From Caulobacteraceae bacterium (GTDB lineage Bacteria > Pseudomonadota > Alphaproteobacteria > Caulobacterales > Caulobacteraceae): a stretch of 64,000 nt of DNA. The stretch covers positions 1 through 64,000 of the forward strand of contig JAIYCQ010000007.1 of assembly GCA_027487945.1 (NCBI GenBank), in the 5' to 3' direction. The notes beneath the pieces are model-generated. The model saw only the letters and a list, made by a program, of their open reading frames with translations, was not told the DNA's origin and searched no databases. Below, piece by piece: positions 10,467 through 23,609 of the stretch; position 1 is the stretch's first letter, and each line of letters opens with the position of its first letter. Position numbers and translations under genes: made by a program.

Positions 10467-11381
10467 TCACGCCGGTTGAAATGCCCCGGCAGGCGCCCTC
10501 CGTCCCGGCCGTCCGCGTCGGCCGCAGGCGTCCAGGCGCGAGGCGTGCCAGGGCCGGTCGCCGAGGATCGTGGCCCGGACCATGATCCGGCGGGCCGGCA
10601 GGTAGTCGTTCACCGCGTAGTGCTGGGTGATCTGGTTGTCCCAGAAGGCGATGGCGTTCTCGCTCCAGCGCCAGCGGACGATGAACTCCGGCTTCTGGAT
10701 GTGTTCGAACAGCATCCCCAGCACGGCGTCGCTCTCCTTGCGGGTCAGGTCGACGATGCGGTCGGTGAAGGTGGCGTTGACGAACAGGCCGTCGGCCCCG
10801 GTTTCCGGATGGGTGCGGATCACCGGATGGATCACCGGCGGATTGGCCGCAACCGCGCGGGCGTGCTTCTCCGCCCCCGCGCCACGGGCGACTACGCCGT
10901 CGGCGGGGAAGCCGCGCGCGAAGTCGTGCACCGCGTCCAGACCGACCAGAAAGTCGCGCAGCGACGGCGACAGAGCCTCGAACGCCGCCTGCATGTCCGA
11001 CCACAGGGTGTCGCCGCCACAGGCCGGCAGACGGTGGGCATGCAGGATGGCGGCCCTGGGCGGGGTCTGGATGAAGGTGCCATCGGTATGCCAACTGTCG
11101 TTGTCCGTCGGATTGTCCCGATGGTTGTCGAGCGTGAACAGCTCCGGCGCCTCGGGAACGCCGGGATAGAGCGGATGGGTATGCAGCGCGCCGAAGCGGG
11201 CGGCGAAGTCGCGGTGCTGGACGGGGGTCAGCCGCTGGTTCTCGAAGAAGATCACCTTGTGGCGGAGAAGGCCGGCCTGGATGGCGGCCAGCTGCTCCTC
11301 GTCCAGCGGGCGCGACAGGTCGACCTGGCCGACCAGGGCGCCGATCGTCGAGGTCAGCGGGGTGAAGGTGACGCGGGGCAT
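10467..11381 (-). CDS. TauD/TfdA-family Fe(II)/2-oxoglutarate-dependent dioxygenase
   Basis: The 304-residue protein has the TauD fold. The iron ligands are His98 and Asp100 in SWHTDGTF and the distal His near residue 257 in NQITQHYAVNDY. The 2-oxoglutarate-binding Arg is in RRIMVRATILGD. Family members hydroxylate taurine, aryloxyalkanoates, alkyl sulfates and other carbon-heteroatom substrates. This one resembles taurine-type enzymes, but the substrate cannot be fixed from sequence and no sulfonate transporter is nearby. It lies 18 bp downstream of the RBBP9-like hydrolase on the same strand. The C-terminal 25 residues are low-complexity Arg/Gly/Pro. Confidence 0.88.
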   Translation of the reverse strand: MPRVTFTPLTSTIGALVGQVDLSRPLDEEQLAAIQAGLLRHKVIFFENQRLTPVQHRDFAARFGALHTHPLYPGVPEAPELFTLDNHRDNPTDNDSWHTDGTFIQTPPRAAILHAHRLPACGGDTLWSDMQAAFEALSPSLRDFLVGLDAVHDFARGFPADGVVARGAGAEKHARAVAANPPVIHPVIRTHPETGADGLFVNATFTDRIVDLTRKESDAVLGMLFEHIQKPEFIVRWRWSENAIAFWDNQITQHYAVNDYLPARRIMVRATILGDRPWHASRLDACGRRGRPGRRAPAGAFQPA

Positions 11382-11399
11382 GGCGGCGGTCTCCGGGGG

Positions 11400-11993
11400 T
11401 CAGGCGTGGGTCAGGGCCGGCGCGGTCCGGGCGACCCGGGCGTCAAGCTCGGCGAGGTGGTCCAGCCCCTCGACCCAGGGACCGTGCCCGGAGGCGACGT
11501 TGATGTGGCCGGAGTCCCCCAGGTCGACCAGCCGGGCGCCCCAGCCGGCGGCGAAGGCCTCGGCCCGTTCGAACCCGACAAAGGGATCGGTCCGGCTGGC
11601 GATCACCGTCGCGGGGAAGGGCAGGCGTTGCCTGGGCATCGGGGCGAAGCCCTGCAGCAGGCGCCCGGCCGGGCCGACGGGGTTGGGGTCTGCGGGCGCG
11701 ACCAGCAGGGCGCCGCCGATCCCCCGGCCGCCGCTGACCGCGCTCAGATGCGCGACGAGGCTGCAGCCGAGACTGTGGGCCACCAGCAGCGCGCCGGGAC
11801 TGGCCCGCACGGCCTCCGCCAGCGCCGCGGACCAGTCGCCCAGGCGCGGCTGGTCCCAGTCCAGCTGCTCGACCCGCCCGGCGGTCGGCCGAAGGATCTG
11901 CCAATGCGACTGCCAGTGGCCGGCAGGCGAGTTGAACAGGCCGGGCACGATCAGGACAGGCCGGGCGATGTCTGGGATGCATTGGGTCGGCAT
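11400..11993 (-). CDS. RBBP9/YdeN-family alpha/beta serine hydrolase
   Basis: This compact 197-residue alpha/beta hydrolase has VLIVPGLFNSPAGHWQSHW near the N-terminus. The nucleophile is Ser in VAHSLGC, the acid is probably Asp in SRTDPFVG, and the His is in DSGHINVASGHGPW. This is the RBBP9/YdeN pattern, a small cytosolic esterase family of unknown natural substrate. I chose the ATG at 11993, just before the first beta strand. The frame extends to 12053 with an unlikely leader. It is followed after 18 bp by the dioxygenase, so the two are probably cotranscribed. Confidence 0.85.
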   Translation of the reverse strand: MPTQCIPDIARPVLIVPGLFNSPAGHWQSHWQILRPTAGRVEQLDWDQPRLGDWSAALAEAVRASPGALLVAHSLGCSLVAHLSAVSGGRGIGGALLVAPADPNPVGPAGRLLQGFAPMPRQRLPFPATVIASRTDPFVGFERAEAFAAGWGARLVDLGDSGHINVASGHGPWVEGLDHLAELDARVARTAPALTHA

Positions 11994-12150
11994 GGGTCCG
12001 GGCCGTCTTGCTGTTGAGGAACGAGACAGCGGCAGACTGGCCCCGGGCGACACGGATTTAAAGTCTACAAATCTTGTAGGGATTGTACTTTTTCTGACGA
12101 CCGGGCGGCCGGCGGCGCGAGTCGGCAGCCGCCGGGACGATCAGAAATGC

Positions 12151-12183
12151 AAAAAGGGGACACGCCCACCGGTGCGTGTCCCC
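12151..12183 (-). terminator. Rho-independent terminator of icd
   Basis: GGGGACACGC (12156-12165) pairs perfectly with GCGTGTCCCC (12174-12183) around an 8-base loop. On the minus strand the stem is followed by TTTTT (12151-12155). It lies about 60 bp after the icd stop and ends the icd transcript before it reaches the hydrolase gene. Confidence 0.9.
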
Positions 12184-12205
12184 TCATTGTCCGCAACGCT
12201 GTCGG

Positions 12206-12234
12206 GGGCATGCACCGCTGCGGGGTGCATGCCC
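12206..12234 (-). other. Second hairpin between icd stop and terminator
   Basis: GGGCATGCACC (12206-12216) and GGTGCATGCCC (12224-12234) form a perfect 11-bp stem with a 7-base loop, starting 9 bp after the icd stop. It has no T-run. Together with the terminator it makes a tandem-hairpin 3' end that could protect the icd mRNA. Confidence 0.55.
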
Positions 12235-12243
12235 GGTGACCGG

Positions 12244-13458
12244 TTACGCGCTCATGGCGATCTTCAGGTTCTCGTCGACCTTGTCGAGGAAGCCCTCGGT
12301 GGTCAGCCAGCCCTGCTGGTCGCCGACCAGCAGCGCCAGGTCCTTGGTCATGAAGCCGGCCTCGACGGTGTCGATGCAGACCTTTTCCAGGGTGTCGGCG
12401 AACTTCGCCAGCTCGGCGTTGTCGTCCAGCTTGGCGCGGTGGGCGAGGCCCCGGGTCCAGGCGAAGATCGAGGCGATCGAGTTGGTCGAGGTCGACTGGC
12501 CCTTCTGGTGCTGGCGGTAGTGACGGGTCACGGTGCCGTGGGCGGCCTCGGCCTCGACGATCTTGCCGTCCGGGGTCAGCAGCACCGAGGTCATCAGGCC
12601 CAGCGAGCCGAAGCCCTGGGCCACGATGTCCGACTGCACGTCGCCGTCGTAGTTCTTGCAGGCCCAGACGTAGCCGCCCGACCACTTCAGCGCCGAGGCG
12701 ACCATGTCGTCGATCAGCCGGTGCTCGTAGGTCAGGTCCAGTTCCTTGAACTGCGCGGCGTACTCGGCGTCGAAGATCTCCTGGAAGATGTCCTTGAAGC
12801 GGCCGTCATAGGCCTTGAGGATGGTGTTCTTCGTGGAGAGATAGACCGGGTACTGGCGGCTCAGGCCGTAGGCGAACGAGGCGCGGGCGAAGTCGCGGAT
12901 CGAGTCGTCGAGGTTGTACATGCCCATGGCCACGCCGGCCGACGGGGCGTCGAACACTTCATGTTCGATGACCTTGCCGTCCTCGCCGACGAACTTGATC
13001 GACAGCTTGCCCTTGCCCGGGAACAGGAAGTCGGTGGCCTTGTACTGGTCGCCGAAGGCGTGGCGGCCGACGATGATCGGCTGGGTCCAGCCGGGCACCA
13101 GGCGGGGCACGTTCTGGCAGATGATCGGCTCACGGAAGATGACGCCGCCCAGGATGTTGCGGATCGTGCCGTTGGGCGACTTCCACATCTTCTTGAGCCC
13201 GAACTCCTCGACCCGCTGCTCGTCCGGGGTGATGGTCGCGCATTTGACGGCCACGCCGTGCTTCTTGGTCGCCTCGGCCGCGTCGATCGTCACCTGGTCG
13301 TTGGTGGCGTCGCGGTTCTCGACCGACAGGTCGTAGTAGTCCAGTTCGAGGTCGAGGTAGGGGAAGATCAGCTTGTCCTTGATGAGCTTCCAGATGATGC
13401 GGGTCATTTCATCGCCGTCCATGTCGACGACGGGATTAGCGACCTTGATCTTGGCCAT
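12244..13458 (-). CDS. icd: NADP-dependent isocitrate dehydrogenase
   Basis: Icd carries out oxidative decarboxylation of isocitrate to 2-oxoglutarate in the TCA cycle. The 404-residue sequence is the dimeric eukaryote-like NADP-IDH type, not the E. coli type. Diagnostic stretches are [15 protein letters not shown] at the start, [30 protein letters not shown], and [21 protein letters not shown] with [11 protein letters not shown] near the C-terminus. The ATG at 13458 gives the family start [17 protein letters not shown] and has GGAG upstream. The frame is open further upstream but that sequence is not conserved-looking. A tandem hairpin and terminator follow. Confidence 0.97.
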   Translation of the reverse strand: MAKIKVANPVVDMDGDEMTRIIWKLIKDKLIFPYLDLELDYYDLSVENRDATNDQVTIDAAEATKKHGVAVKCATITPDEQRVEEFGLKKMWKSPNGTIRNILGGVIFREPIICQNVPRLVPGWTQPIIVGRHAFGDQYKATDFLFPGKGKLSIKFVGEDGKVIEHEVFDAPSAGVAMGMYNLDDSIRDFARASFAYGLSRQYPVYLSTKNTILKAYDGRFKDIFQEIFDAEYAAQFKELDLTYEHRLIDDMVASALKWSGGYVWACKNYDGDVQSDIVAQGFGSLGLMTSVLLTPDGKIVEAEAAHGTVTRHYRQHQKGQSTSTNSIASIFAWTRGLAHRAKLDDNAELAKFADTLEKVCIDTVEAGFMTKDLALLVGDQQGWLTTEGFLDKVDENLKIAMSA

Positions 13459-13658
13459 GGGGGCGAAGTCTCCGTTGGGGCGCGCTCGGGCGTAGGGCGC
13501 ACAGGGCCATACGGGGCGCGCGGGGGCGACCCGGCTATAGCCGCTGCGGGGCGAAGCGAGAAGACCGATTGTCGCGGCTGAGAATCCATTCGCGAAATCA
13601 ACGGCCTGTTCAGGGATCAACGCTACGGGTGTCGGGCAAGGGGAGGTTCGCCCGCACT

Positions 13659-16156
<2,498 letters not shown>

Positions 16157-16160
<4 letters not shown>

Positions 16161-17185
16161 CCCACGGCCTTGCCGATGGCCCGCATGGCGTCGGCTATGG
16201 TCGCCTCGCGGGCCGCTTCATCCTGCGGCGAGGCGGCGAGGAAAACCGCCACGGCATAACGACGGCCGTCCTTCAGCGTCAGAATGCCCACGTCGTTCGT
16301 CGCCGCCGTGATCCCCAGATCGGTCGCCGACGTGCCGGTCTTGTGCGCCAGGGTCGCACCGGGGAGCAGGCCGGCCTGGAGCCGGTTCCGGCCTGTCCTG
16401 CTGCCGGTCATGATCTTCAGCAGCCGGGCGGTCGAGCGCTGTCCCAGAAGGTCGCCTTTCGCCAGCTTGCCGAGGAAGGTCAGCATGCCGCTCGCGGTCG
16501 CCGTGTCGCGCGGATCGGCGAGGTAACGCGCCTGCGCCTGCCGCCGCCGGGCGACCGGCACGGCATCGCGCGCGGCCTTGAACGCTGGCCAGGCTTTCCA
16601 GGCAATGCGGAAGGAGTCCATGCCGCTCGCCTCCACCTGCAGCTCGCGCTCGTAGCGGTCGACGCGGAGATCGTTGATGGAGTTGTCACGCAGCCAGGCG
16701 GTTACTGCCCCGGGGCCGCCGATCCGTTTCATGAGGACGTCGGCGGCGGTGTTGTCGCTGTGGCCGACCGCCGCCGTCAGCAGGTCGCCGACGCTGTAGA
16801 TCGCTACACCGGGCCAGGCCGCGCCGATGGCGCTGAGCGGCGGTGAGATATCCTTCTCGGCGAGGGTGATCGTCTCATCCAGGCGCAGACGGCCGCCGTC
16901 GACCTCGGAGAGGACCGCCGCACCCAGCGGGGCCTTGAACACGCTCTGCATCGGAAAGCGCCGGGCCCCGTTCCAGGCCCACATCTCGCCGGCCTCCAGA
17001 TTTTGGACGGCGACTTCCAGCACGCCGGGGCTGGCCCGTTCCGCGATGGCGGAAATCCCGGCGTCGAGGAGGGCTGTATCGATGACCGGGACATCGGCGA
17101 ACATCGCCGGCTCGTCCCGGCCGCAGGCGGCGAGGGCGGTCAGCGAGGAGCCCCCGAGGACGGCAAGCAGGGTTCTGCGGCGCAT
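16157..17185 (-). CDS. Class A beta-lactamase (putative lipoprotein)
   Basis: The 342-residue precursor carries class A serine beta-lactamase motifs: SVFK (81-84, nucleophile), SDN (143-145), an omega loop DRYEREL with the general-base Glu at 179, and KTG (282-284). The residue after EL in the omega loop is Gln instead of the usual Asn, which could alter the deacylation site. The N-terminus (MRRRTLL then LTALAAC) combines a twin-arginine-like start with a lipobox ending at Cys21, so a membrane-anchored periplasmic enzyme is likely. The ATG at 17185 was chosen for this signal. It diverges from trmJ across 54 bp. The substrate range is unknown. Confidence 0.88.
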
Positions 17186-17239
17186 GCCGCCCTCATACCG
17201 CCCTTTCCCGGCGAGGGGGGAAGGGCTTATCAAGCGCGG

Positions 17240-18028
17240 ATGCAGAGCCCCCCTCCCGTCATTATCCTCAATGAGCCGCAGCTGGCCGAGAACATCGGCG
17301 CCGTCGCCCGCGTCATGGCCAACTTCGGCCTGGCGGAACTTCGCCTGGTGCGCCCCCGCGACGGCTGGCCCCAGGACCGCGCCTGGGCCAGCGCGTCCGG
17401 CGCCGACTGGCCGCTCGACGGCGCGAGGGTCTACCAGCGGCTCGAGGCGGCGGTCGCCGACCTGCGCCTGGTCTACGCCACCACCGCCCGGCCGCGGGAA
17501 ACCCAGCTGCCGGTGCTCACCCCCCGGGAGGCCGCCGGAGAATTGCATGCCGCCGTCGCGCGGGGCCACCGCGTCGGCATGCTGTTCGGGGGCGAACGGG
17601 CGGGGCTGGAGACCGGGGACATCGCGCTTTGCCATGGCATCGTAACCATCCCGGTGGACGAGCGGTTCCGGTCGCTCAATCTCGCCCAGGCCGTGGCCCT
17701 GACCGCCTATGAATGGCGGATGGGCGTCGCCGACCGCCCGCGCGAGGCCTTCGCCCAGAATATCGACGAGCCCGCCGACATGGAGACCGTCGTCGGTCTC
17801 TATGAGCAGCTCGAAGCGGAACTGGACGACGCCGGCTTCTTCCACCCGCCGGAAAAGCGGCCCTCGATGGTCCGCAACCTGCGCGTCGCGCTGGGCCGGG
17901 CGCGCCTGACCGACCAGGAGGTCCGCACCTGGCGCGGCGTGGTCACTGCCCTGTCGAAGGGGCGCGGCCGGGTGCTGGAAAAGCTTGCGCGGCAGAAGGC
18001 TTCAGGCTCAAATGAGACCAAGGGGTAA
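17240..18028 (+). CDS. trmJ: TrmJ-type tRNA/rRNA 2'-O-methyltransferase (SPOUT)
   Basis: This 262-residue SPOUT-class enzyme is predicted to 2'-O-methylate tRNA position 32. The N-terminal VIILNEPQLAENIGAVARVM is the RNA-binding SPOUT opening. The AdoMet knot comprises GMLFGGERAGLETGDIALC and then VTIPVDERFRSLNLAQAV. A C-terminal helical extension (about 170-262) is the TrmJ dimerisation tail and separates it from TrmH and TrmL. The start ATG at 17240 gives MQSPPPVIILNEP. There is no clear ribosome site, so the start is slightly uncertain. The next gene begins 26 bp downstream on the same strand. Confidence 0.88.
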   Translation: MQSPPPVIILNEPQLAENIGAVARVMANFGLAELRLVRPRDGWPQDRAWASASGADWPLDGARVYQRLEAAVADLRLVYATTARPRETQLPVLTPREAAGELHAAVARGHRVGMLFGGERAGLETGDIALCHGIVTIPVDERFRSLNLAQAVALTAYEWRMGVADRPREAFAQNIDEPADMETVVGLYEQLEAELDDAGFFHPPEKRPSMVRNLRVALGRARLTDQEVRTWRGVVTALSKGRGRVLEKLARQKASGSNETKG

Positions 18029-18054
18029 CATTTAGAGTCCCCGGGGAGGTTACG

Positions 18055-19323
18055 ATGAACCGGCGGGAACTGTTCGCGGCCCTGGCGGCCGTCGGCGTCA
18101 CGGGTCTGGCGATGCGCCCGGACGACGCACGGGCGGACGAGACCGCTGATGCACGCGACCTTTGGCTCTATGGCCTGCCGATCATCGAGATGGCGACGAC
18201 GCGCGCCCGGCATCTGGGCGAGGGGATGACCCTCAACCGCCTGCGCCATGCGCGGACGCTGTCGGATCATACCGCGCGGTCGGTGACCACGCCCAACAAC
18301 GACACCCTCTATTCGATGGCCTGGATCGACCTGACCCAAGGCCCGGTTACCCTGACCGTTCCGGCGACCGGCGACCGCTACTGGTCGGCGGCGCTGATGG
18401 ACATGTACTCCAACAACAACGCCGTCATCGGCCTGCGGACCACAGGCGGCGCGGGCGGGCGCTACAGGATCGTCGGCCCGGGCCAGACGGGCAGCGGACC
18501 GGATGTCCTGCGGTGCGAGACGCCGCACGCCTGGCTGCTGGTCCGCACCCTCACCGACGGCGGGGCCGACCTTCCCGCCACCCACGCGGTGCAGGACGGG
18601 TTCCGGCTGGAGGGCCCGGCCGGGGTCATGCCGCCGGCCTTTCCCGGCCGGGCCGCCGCCCCGGCGGACTACTTCGCCGGCCTGCGGGCGCTGCTGAAGT
18701 CCGATCCTCCGCCGGCCACCGACGGTCGGATGCTGGCCCGGCTGGCGGCGTTCCAGGCCGATGGGCCGGGCGTCGCCGCGGGCGTCCAGCGGGCGCAGCA
18801 GATCGCGCGACTGGCCCTCGAGCGCCAGCAGTTCGTCCAGGGCTGGAGCTACACCCGCGCCAACCTCGGCATCTTCGGCCAGGACTATGTCTACCGGGCG
18901 CTGGTGGCGCTCAGCGGCCTCGCCGCCCTGCCCGTGGTTGAGGCGATGTACCTGCGCGCCGAGGGCGAGCGGGATGGCGCCTACTGGGGCGACGACCTCT
19001 ACCGGCTGTCGATCCCGGCCCGGATGCCGGTCGACGCCTTCTGGTCGCTGTCGATGTACGAAATCACGCCGGACGGTCAGCGCTTCTTCGCGGAAAACCC
19101 CTTGGACCGCTACGCTATCGGCGACCGCACGCCGGGCCTGACCCGCAACCCCGACGGCTCGCTCGACGTCTGGATCGGACGGGCCGACCCCGGCGGCGCG
19201 CGCTCGGCCAACTGGCTGCCCGCGCCCAGGTCCGGCCCGTTCGGCCTGAACATGCGCCTCTATCTTCCCAAGGCCGAGGTGCTCGACGGCCGCTGGCTGC
19301 TGCCCGCCGTTGAGAAGGCCTGA
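18055..19323 (+). CDS. DUF1254/DUF1214 protein with Tat-type signal peptide
   Basis: The 422-residue protein has a twin-arginine leader (MNRRELFAALAAVGVTGLAM, with cleavage expected near residue 27). A DUF1254 domain (about 30-150) and a DUF1214 domain (about 290-415) follow. Typical segments are TTPNNDTLYSMAWIDL and FWSLSMYEITPDGQRFF. The biochemical role of the family is not established. The ATG is preceded by GGGGAGG, a very strong ribosome site. The next gene is a full-length paralogue that starts 2 bp after this stop, so the two form an operon of one exported and one apparently cytosolic version. Confidence 0.85.
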   Translation: MNRRELFAALAAVGVTGLAMRPDDARADETADARDLWLYGLPIIEMATTRARHLGEGMTLNRLRHARTLSDHTARSVTTPNNDTLYSMAWIDLTQGPVTLTVPATGDRYWSAALMDMYSNNNAVIGLRTTGGAGGRYRIVGPGQTGSGPDVLRCETPHAWLLVRTLTDGGADLPATHAVQDGFRLEGPAGVMPPAFPGRAAAPADYFAGLRALLKSDPPPATDGRMLARLAAFQADGPGVAAGVQRAQQIARLALERQQFVQGWSYTRANLGIFGQDYVYRALVALSGLAALPVVEAMYLRAEGERDGAYWGDDLYRLSIPARMPVDAFWSLSMYEITPDGQRFFAENPLDRYAIGDRTPGLTRNPDGSLDVWIGRADPGGARSANWLPAPRSGPFGLNMRLYLPKAEVLDGRWLLPAVEKA

Positions 19324-19325
19324 CC

Positions 19326-20570
19326 ATGAACGATCTGCGCGCCGCCGCCCGCGAGGCCTGGCTCTACACCCTGCCGCTGATCGAGATCGCGGCCATCCGC
19401 AGCGTCGGCCAGGCGGTCGGAACGCCGCTCAACAGCTTCGGCATGATGCGCCGGCTGGCCGACCACAAGGCGCGGGCGGTGACGACGCCCAACAACGACA
19501 CCCTGTACGCCACCGGCCAGATCGACCTCAGCAACGGCCCGGTCACCCTGACCATTCCGCCGTCCGGCGACCGCTATGTCTCGCTGCAGCTGATGGACGC
19601 CTGGTCCAACAGCTTCGCGGTGCTGGGCACGCGCACGACCGGCAACGACGGCGGCGTCTACACCCTCGTCGGGCCGACCGAGGCGGCGGAGGGGCGCAAC
19701 ATCGTCCGCGCCCCGACCCGCCACGTCTGGGCCCTGGCTCGCATCCTTGTCGACGGTCCGCCTGACCTGGACGCCGCCGCCGTGGTCCAGGGCGGCTTCT
19801 CGGCCCAGGGGCCACAGGCGACGCCCGCGCCGCAATACGCCAAACGCCGCGACGGCTGGGCCGACTACTTCACAAGCGCCGACGCCCTGATGGCGCTCAA
19901 CCCGCCGCCGGCCACCGACGGGGCCGTGCTGAAGCGGATCGCGCCGCTGGGCCTGGGGCAGGGGACATTCGATCCGTCCCGCTTCAGCGAGGCGGAGGCC
20001 GCCCAGATCGAGGCCGGCGTCGAGGAGGCCCGCAAGGCGGCGCGCGGCGGCGGCGGTCTTTCGGGTTCCAACTTCATCGAGGGCTGGGCCTATCCGGCCA
20101 GCAAGCTGGGCGACTTCGGGCAGGACTATCACTTCCGCGCCGTGGTCGCGCTGGGCGGGCTGGCCGCGCTGCCTCTGGCCGAGGCGACCTATCTGCGGGC
20201 CGGCGCGCCGGGCGGCGGCGGGGCCTTCGACGGAACGCGCAACTGGCGCCTGCACCTGCCCGCCGACCGCCAGATCCCGGTCGACAGCTTCTGGTCGCTC
20301 TCAATGTACGAGATCACGCCCGAGGGGCAGTTCTACTTCACCGACAACCCGCTGGGCCGCTACGCCATCGGCGACCGCACGCCGGGCCTGAAGTGGAACG
20401 CCGACGGTTCGCTGGACCTCTGGATCGGCCATGAGGCGCCGCATCCCGACCGCGAGAGCAACTGGCTGCCCGCGCCCGCCGGGCCGTTCGCGCTGTTCAT
20501 GCGCGGGTATCTGCCGAAGCCCGAGCTGCTCGACGGGCGGTATCGACTGCCGGCGGTGGTGGAGGCTTAG
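19326..20570 (+). CDS. DUF1254/DUF1214 protein without signal peptide
   Basis: The 414-residue paralogue of the preceding gene shares TTPNNDTLYATGQIDL, FWSLSMYEITPEGQFYF and the C-terminal YAIGDRTPGL/ANWLPAP-like block. It starts directly with MNDLRAAAREAWLYTLPLIE and has no hydrophobic leader, so it should stay in the cytosol unless it is carried by its partner. It is cotranscribed with the Tat-type copy (2-bp gap). A start further upstream is excluded because the upstream gene ends there. The function is unknown. Confidence 0.85.
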   Translation: MNDLRAAAREAWLYTLPLIEIAAIRSVGQAVGTPLNSFGMMRRLADHKARAVTTPNNDTLYATGQIDLSNGPVTLTIPPSGDRYVSLQLMDAWSNSFAVLGTRTTGNDGGVYTLVGPTEAAEGRNIVRAPTRHVWALARILVDGPPDLDAAAVVQGGFSAQGPQATPAPQYAKRRDGWADYFTSADALMALNPPPATDGAVLKRIAPLGLGQGTFDPSRFSEAEAAQIEAGVEEARKAARGGGGLSGSNFIEGWAYPASKLGDFGQDYHFRAVVALGGLAALPLAEATYLRAGAPGGGGAFDGTRNWRLHLPADRQIPVDSFWSLSMYEITPEGQFYFTDNPLGRYAIGDRTPGLKWNADGSLDLWIGHEAPHPDRESNWLPAPAGPFALFMRGYLPKPELLDGRYRLPAVVEA

Positions 20571-20609
20571 CGGAGGACTGCTTCGCGAAGCGGCGAAGCG
20601 AGGGGCCAT

Positions 20610-20770
20610 GTCTCCCTCCCCCTCGTGGGGAGGGTGGATCGGCGAGCGCAGCGAGTCGAGACGGGTGGGGCAAACAGCGATCCTCACCTGACTCCGAAGG
20701 CGGCCCTCACTTGCCCCAACCTGACGCGCTTCGCGCGTCTGTCCCTCCCCACAAGGGGGAGGGGGATCAT
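20610..20770. repeat. Imperfect inverted-repeat element (CCCTCCCCC type)
   Basis: The left arm (about 20610-20671) and right arm (about 20713-20770) are imperfect reverse complements. Both carry CTCCCCC followed by TGTGGGG or CGTGGGG and GAGGG, then a GCGAGCGCAGCG / GCGCGAAGCGCG core and a GGTGGGG-type end. Each arm can fold on itself. The element fills most of the 267-bp gap before frmA and has no transposase. Confidence 0.7.
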
Positions 20771-20837
20771 CTCCCACCCCCATGACGCGCCGCCGGGACT
20801 CGCTATAGTCGCCGCGCCCAACTCAAGGAGTCGCCCG

Positions 20838-21947
<1,110 letters not shown>

Positions 21948-21949
21948 GC

Positions 21950-22795
21950 GTGTCCGCCCTCGAAATCCTCTCCGAGACCCGCACCTTCGGCGGAACCCTG
22001 CGCATCTGCCGGCACGACAGCGCCGCGACGGGCACGCCGATGCGGTTCTCGCTGTTCCTGCCGGACGGGGAGGGGCCGTTTCCGCTGGTCCTCTGGCTGT
22101 CGGGCCTGACCTGCACCGAGGACAACTTCACCACCAAGGCCGGCGCCTATGGCCCGGCGTCGGACCTGGGCCTGGCCATCCTGGCGCCGGACACCAGTCC
22201 GCGCGGTGAGGGCGTCGCCAATGACGAGGTCTATGACATGGGCCAGGGCGCCGGCTTCTATGTCGACGCCACGCGGAAGCCCTGGGCGCCGCACTTCAAC
22301 ATGGAGACCTATGTTGTCCGCGACCTGCTGGATGTGGTGGGCGCCAACTTCCCGATCGACGCCGGCCGGCGGGGGATCAGCGGCCATTCCATGGGCGGTC
22401 ACGGCGCCCTGACGCTGGCCCTGCGCCATCCGGACCTGTTCCGCAGCGTCTCCGCCTTCTCGCCGATCTGCTCGCCGACCCGCTGCGACTGGGGCCGCAA
22501 GGCTTTCGCCGGCTATCTCGGCGACGACGAGAGCCAGTGGCGCGACCATGACGCCGCCCTGCTGATCGAGGCCGGCGTCGCCCGGAGGCGGTTCGACGAC
22601 ATCCTGGTCGAGCAGGGGCTGGCCGACAGCTTCCTCGAAAACCAGCTCAAGCCCGAGCTTCTGGAGGAGGCGGCCGCCAAGGCGCGCCAGAGGCTTACCG
22701 TGCGCCGCCAGCCCGGCTACGACCACAGCTACTTCTTCATCTCAACCTTCATCGCTGACCACCTCGCCTGGCACGCGGCCAAACTGCGGCGGTGA
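21950..22795 (+). CDS. fghA: S-formylglutathione hydrolase
   Basis: FghA hydrolyses S-formylglutathione to formate and glutathione, the second step after FrmA. The 281-residue esterase-D-type alpha/beta hydrolase has LVLWLSGLTCTEDNF (oxyanion region), the nucleophile in GISGHSMGGHGAL, and the catalytic His in GYDHSYFFIS near the C-terminus. The start is GTG at 21950, 2 bp after the frmA stop, giving VSALEILSETRTFGG. Length matches the family (about 275-285). It is translationally linked with frmA. Confidence 0.95.
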   Translation: MSALEILSETRTFGGTLRICRHDSAATGTPMRFSLFLPDGEGPFPLVLWLSGLTCTEDNFTTKAGAYGPASDLGLAILAPDTSPRGEGVANDEVYDMGQGAGFYVDATRKPWAPHFNMETYVVRDLLDVVGANFPIDAGRRGISGHSMGGHGALTLALRHPDLFRSVSAFSPICSPTRCDWGRKAFAGYLGDDESQWRDHDAALLIEAGVARRRFDDILVEQGLADSFLENQLKPELLEEAAAKARQRLTVRRQPGYDHSYFFISTFIADHLAWHAAKLRR

Positions 22796-22812
22796 TCGGA
22801 GCGGGCGGCAAG

Positions 22813-22841
22813 TTGACTCGCCGCCGCCCCTCCATCATAAG
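22813..22841 (+). promoter_or_regulatory. Candidate rpsD promoter
   Basis: TTGACT (22813-22818) and CATAAG (22836-22841) are separated by exactly 17 bp. They lie about 125 bp upstream of the rpsD ATG, in the gap after fghA. The GC-rich spacer fits a stringently controlled ribosomal promoter, but this is a motif match only. Confidence 0.4.
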
Positions 22842-22966
22842 CGCGCCTTCCAAACGCCGCCGGTTCGCCGTCGGCGCGGAAACACATGACGGGTGATGCG
22901 TAGCCGCCGTTGAGATCGCACCTCCATCCTGGAGGAGCCGGCCCGCGTCGAATTGAAAGTGACGAC

Positions 22967-23584
22967 ATGTCCAAGCGCCATAGCGCCAAGTACAAGATCG
23001 ACCGCCGGATGGGCGAAAACATCTGGGGTCGTCCGAAGTCCCCGGTGAATTCCCGCTCCTACGGTCCCGGCCAGCACGGCCAGCGCCGCAAGCAGAAGAT
23101 TTCCGATTTCGGCCTCCAGCTGCGCGCCAAGCAGAAGCTGAAGGGCTACTACGGCAACCTGACTGAAAAGCAGTTCGCCCGCACCTACACCGAGGCCGCG
23201 CGCCGCAAGGGCAACACCTCGGAAAACCTGATCGGCCTGCTGGAAGCCCGTCTCGACGCGGTCGTCTACCGCGCCAAGTTCGTGCCGACCGTCTTCGCGG
23301 CGCGCCAGTTCGTCAACCACGGCCACGTGCTGGTGAACGGCAAGCGCGTCAACATCGCCTCCTACCGCGTGAAGGCCGGCGACGTGGTCAGCGTCCGTGA
23401 AAAGTCCCGCAACATGGCTCTGGTGCTTGAAGCCCTGAGCTCCGGCGAGCGCGACACCCCCGACTACATCACCGTCGACGCCCGGGCCATGTCGGCCACG
23501 TTCGTCCGCGCGCCGGAACTGGCCGAAGTGCCGTATCCGGTGAAGATGGAGCCGAACCTCGTGGTCGAATTCTACGCGTCGTAA
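22967..23584 (+). CDS. rpsD: 30S ribosomal protein S4
   Basis: S4 is a primary 16S rRNA-binding protein that nucleates 30S assembly and helps maintain decoding fidelity. The 205-residue length is normal. The N-terminus ([21 protein letters not shown]) and the [21 protein letters not shown] segment are typical of alphaproteobacterial S4. The S4 RNA-binding domain is [36 protein letters not shown]. The upstream in-frame extension to 22910 overlaps the leader and was not used. It is an isolated gene rather than part of an alpha operon. A strong terminator hairpin follows. Confidence 0.97.
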   Translation: MSKRHSAKYKIDRRMGENIWGRPKSPVNSRSYGPGQHGQRRKQKISDFGLQLRAKQKLKGYYGNLTEKQFARTYTEAARRKGNTSENLIGLLEARLDAVVYRAKFVPTVFAARQFVNHGHVLVNGKRVNIASYRVKAGDVVSVREKSRNMALVLEALSSGERDTPDYITVDARAMSATFVRAPELAEVPYPVKMEPNLVVEFYAS

Positions 23585-23609
23585 GACGCCACCGACCTCG
23601 AACACATGC

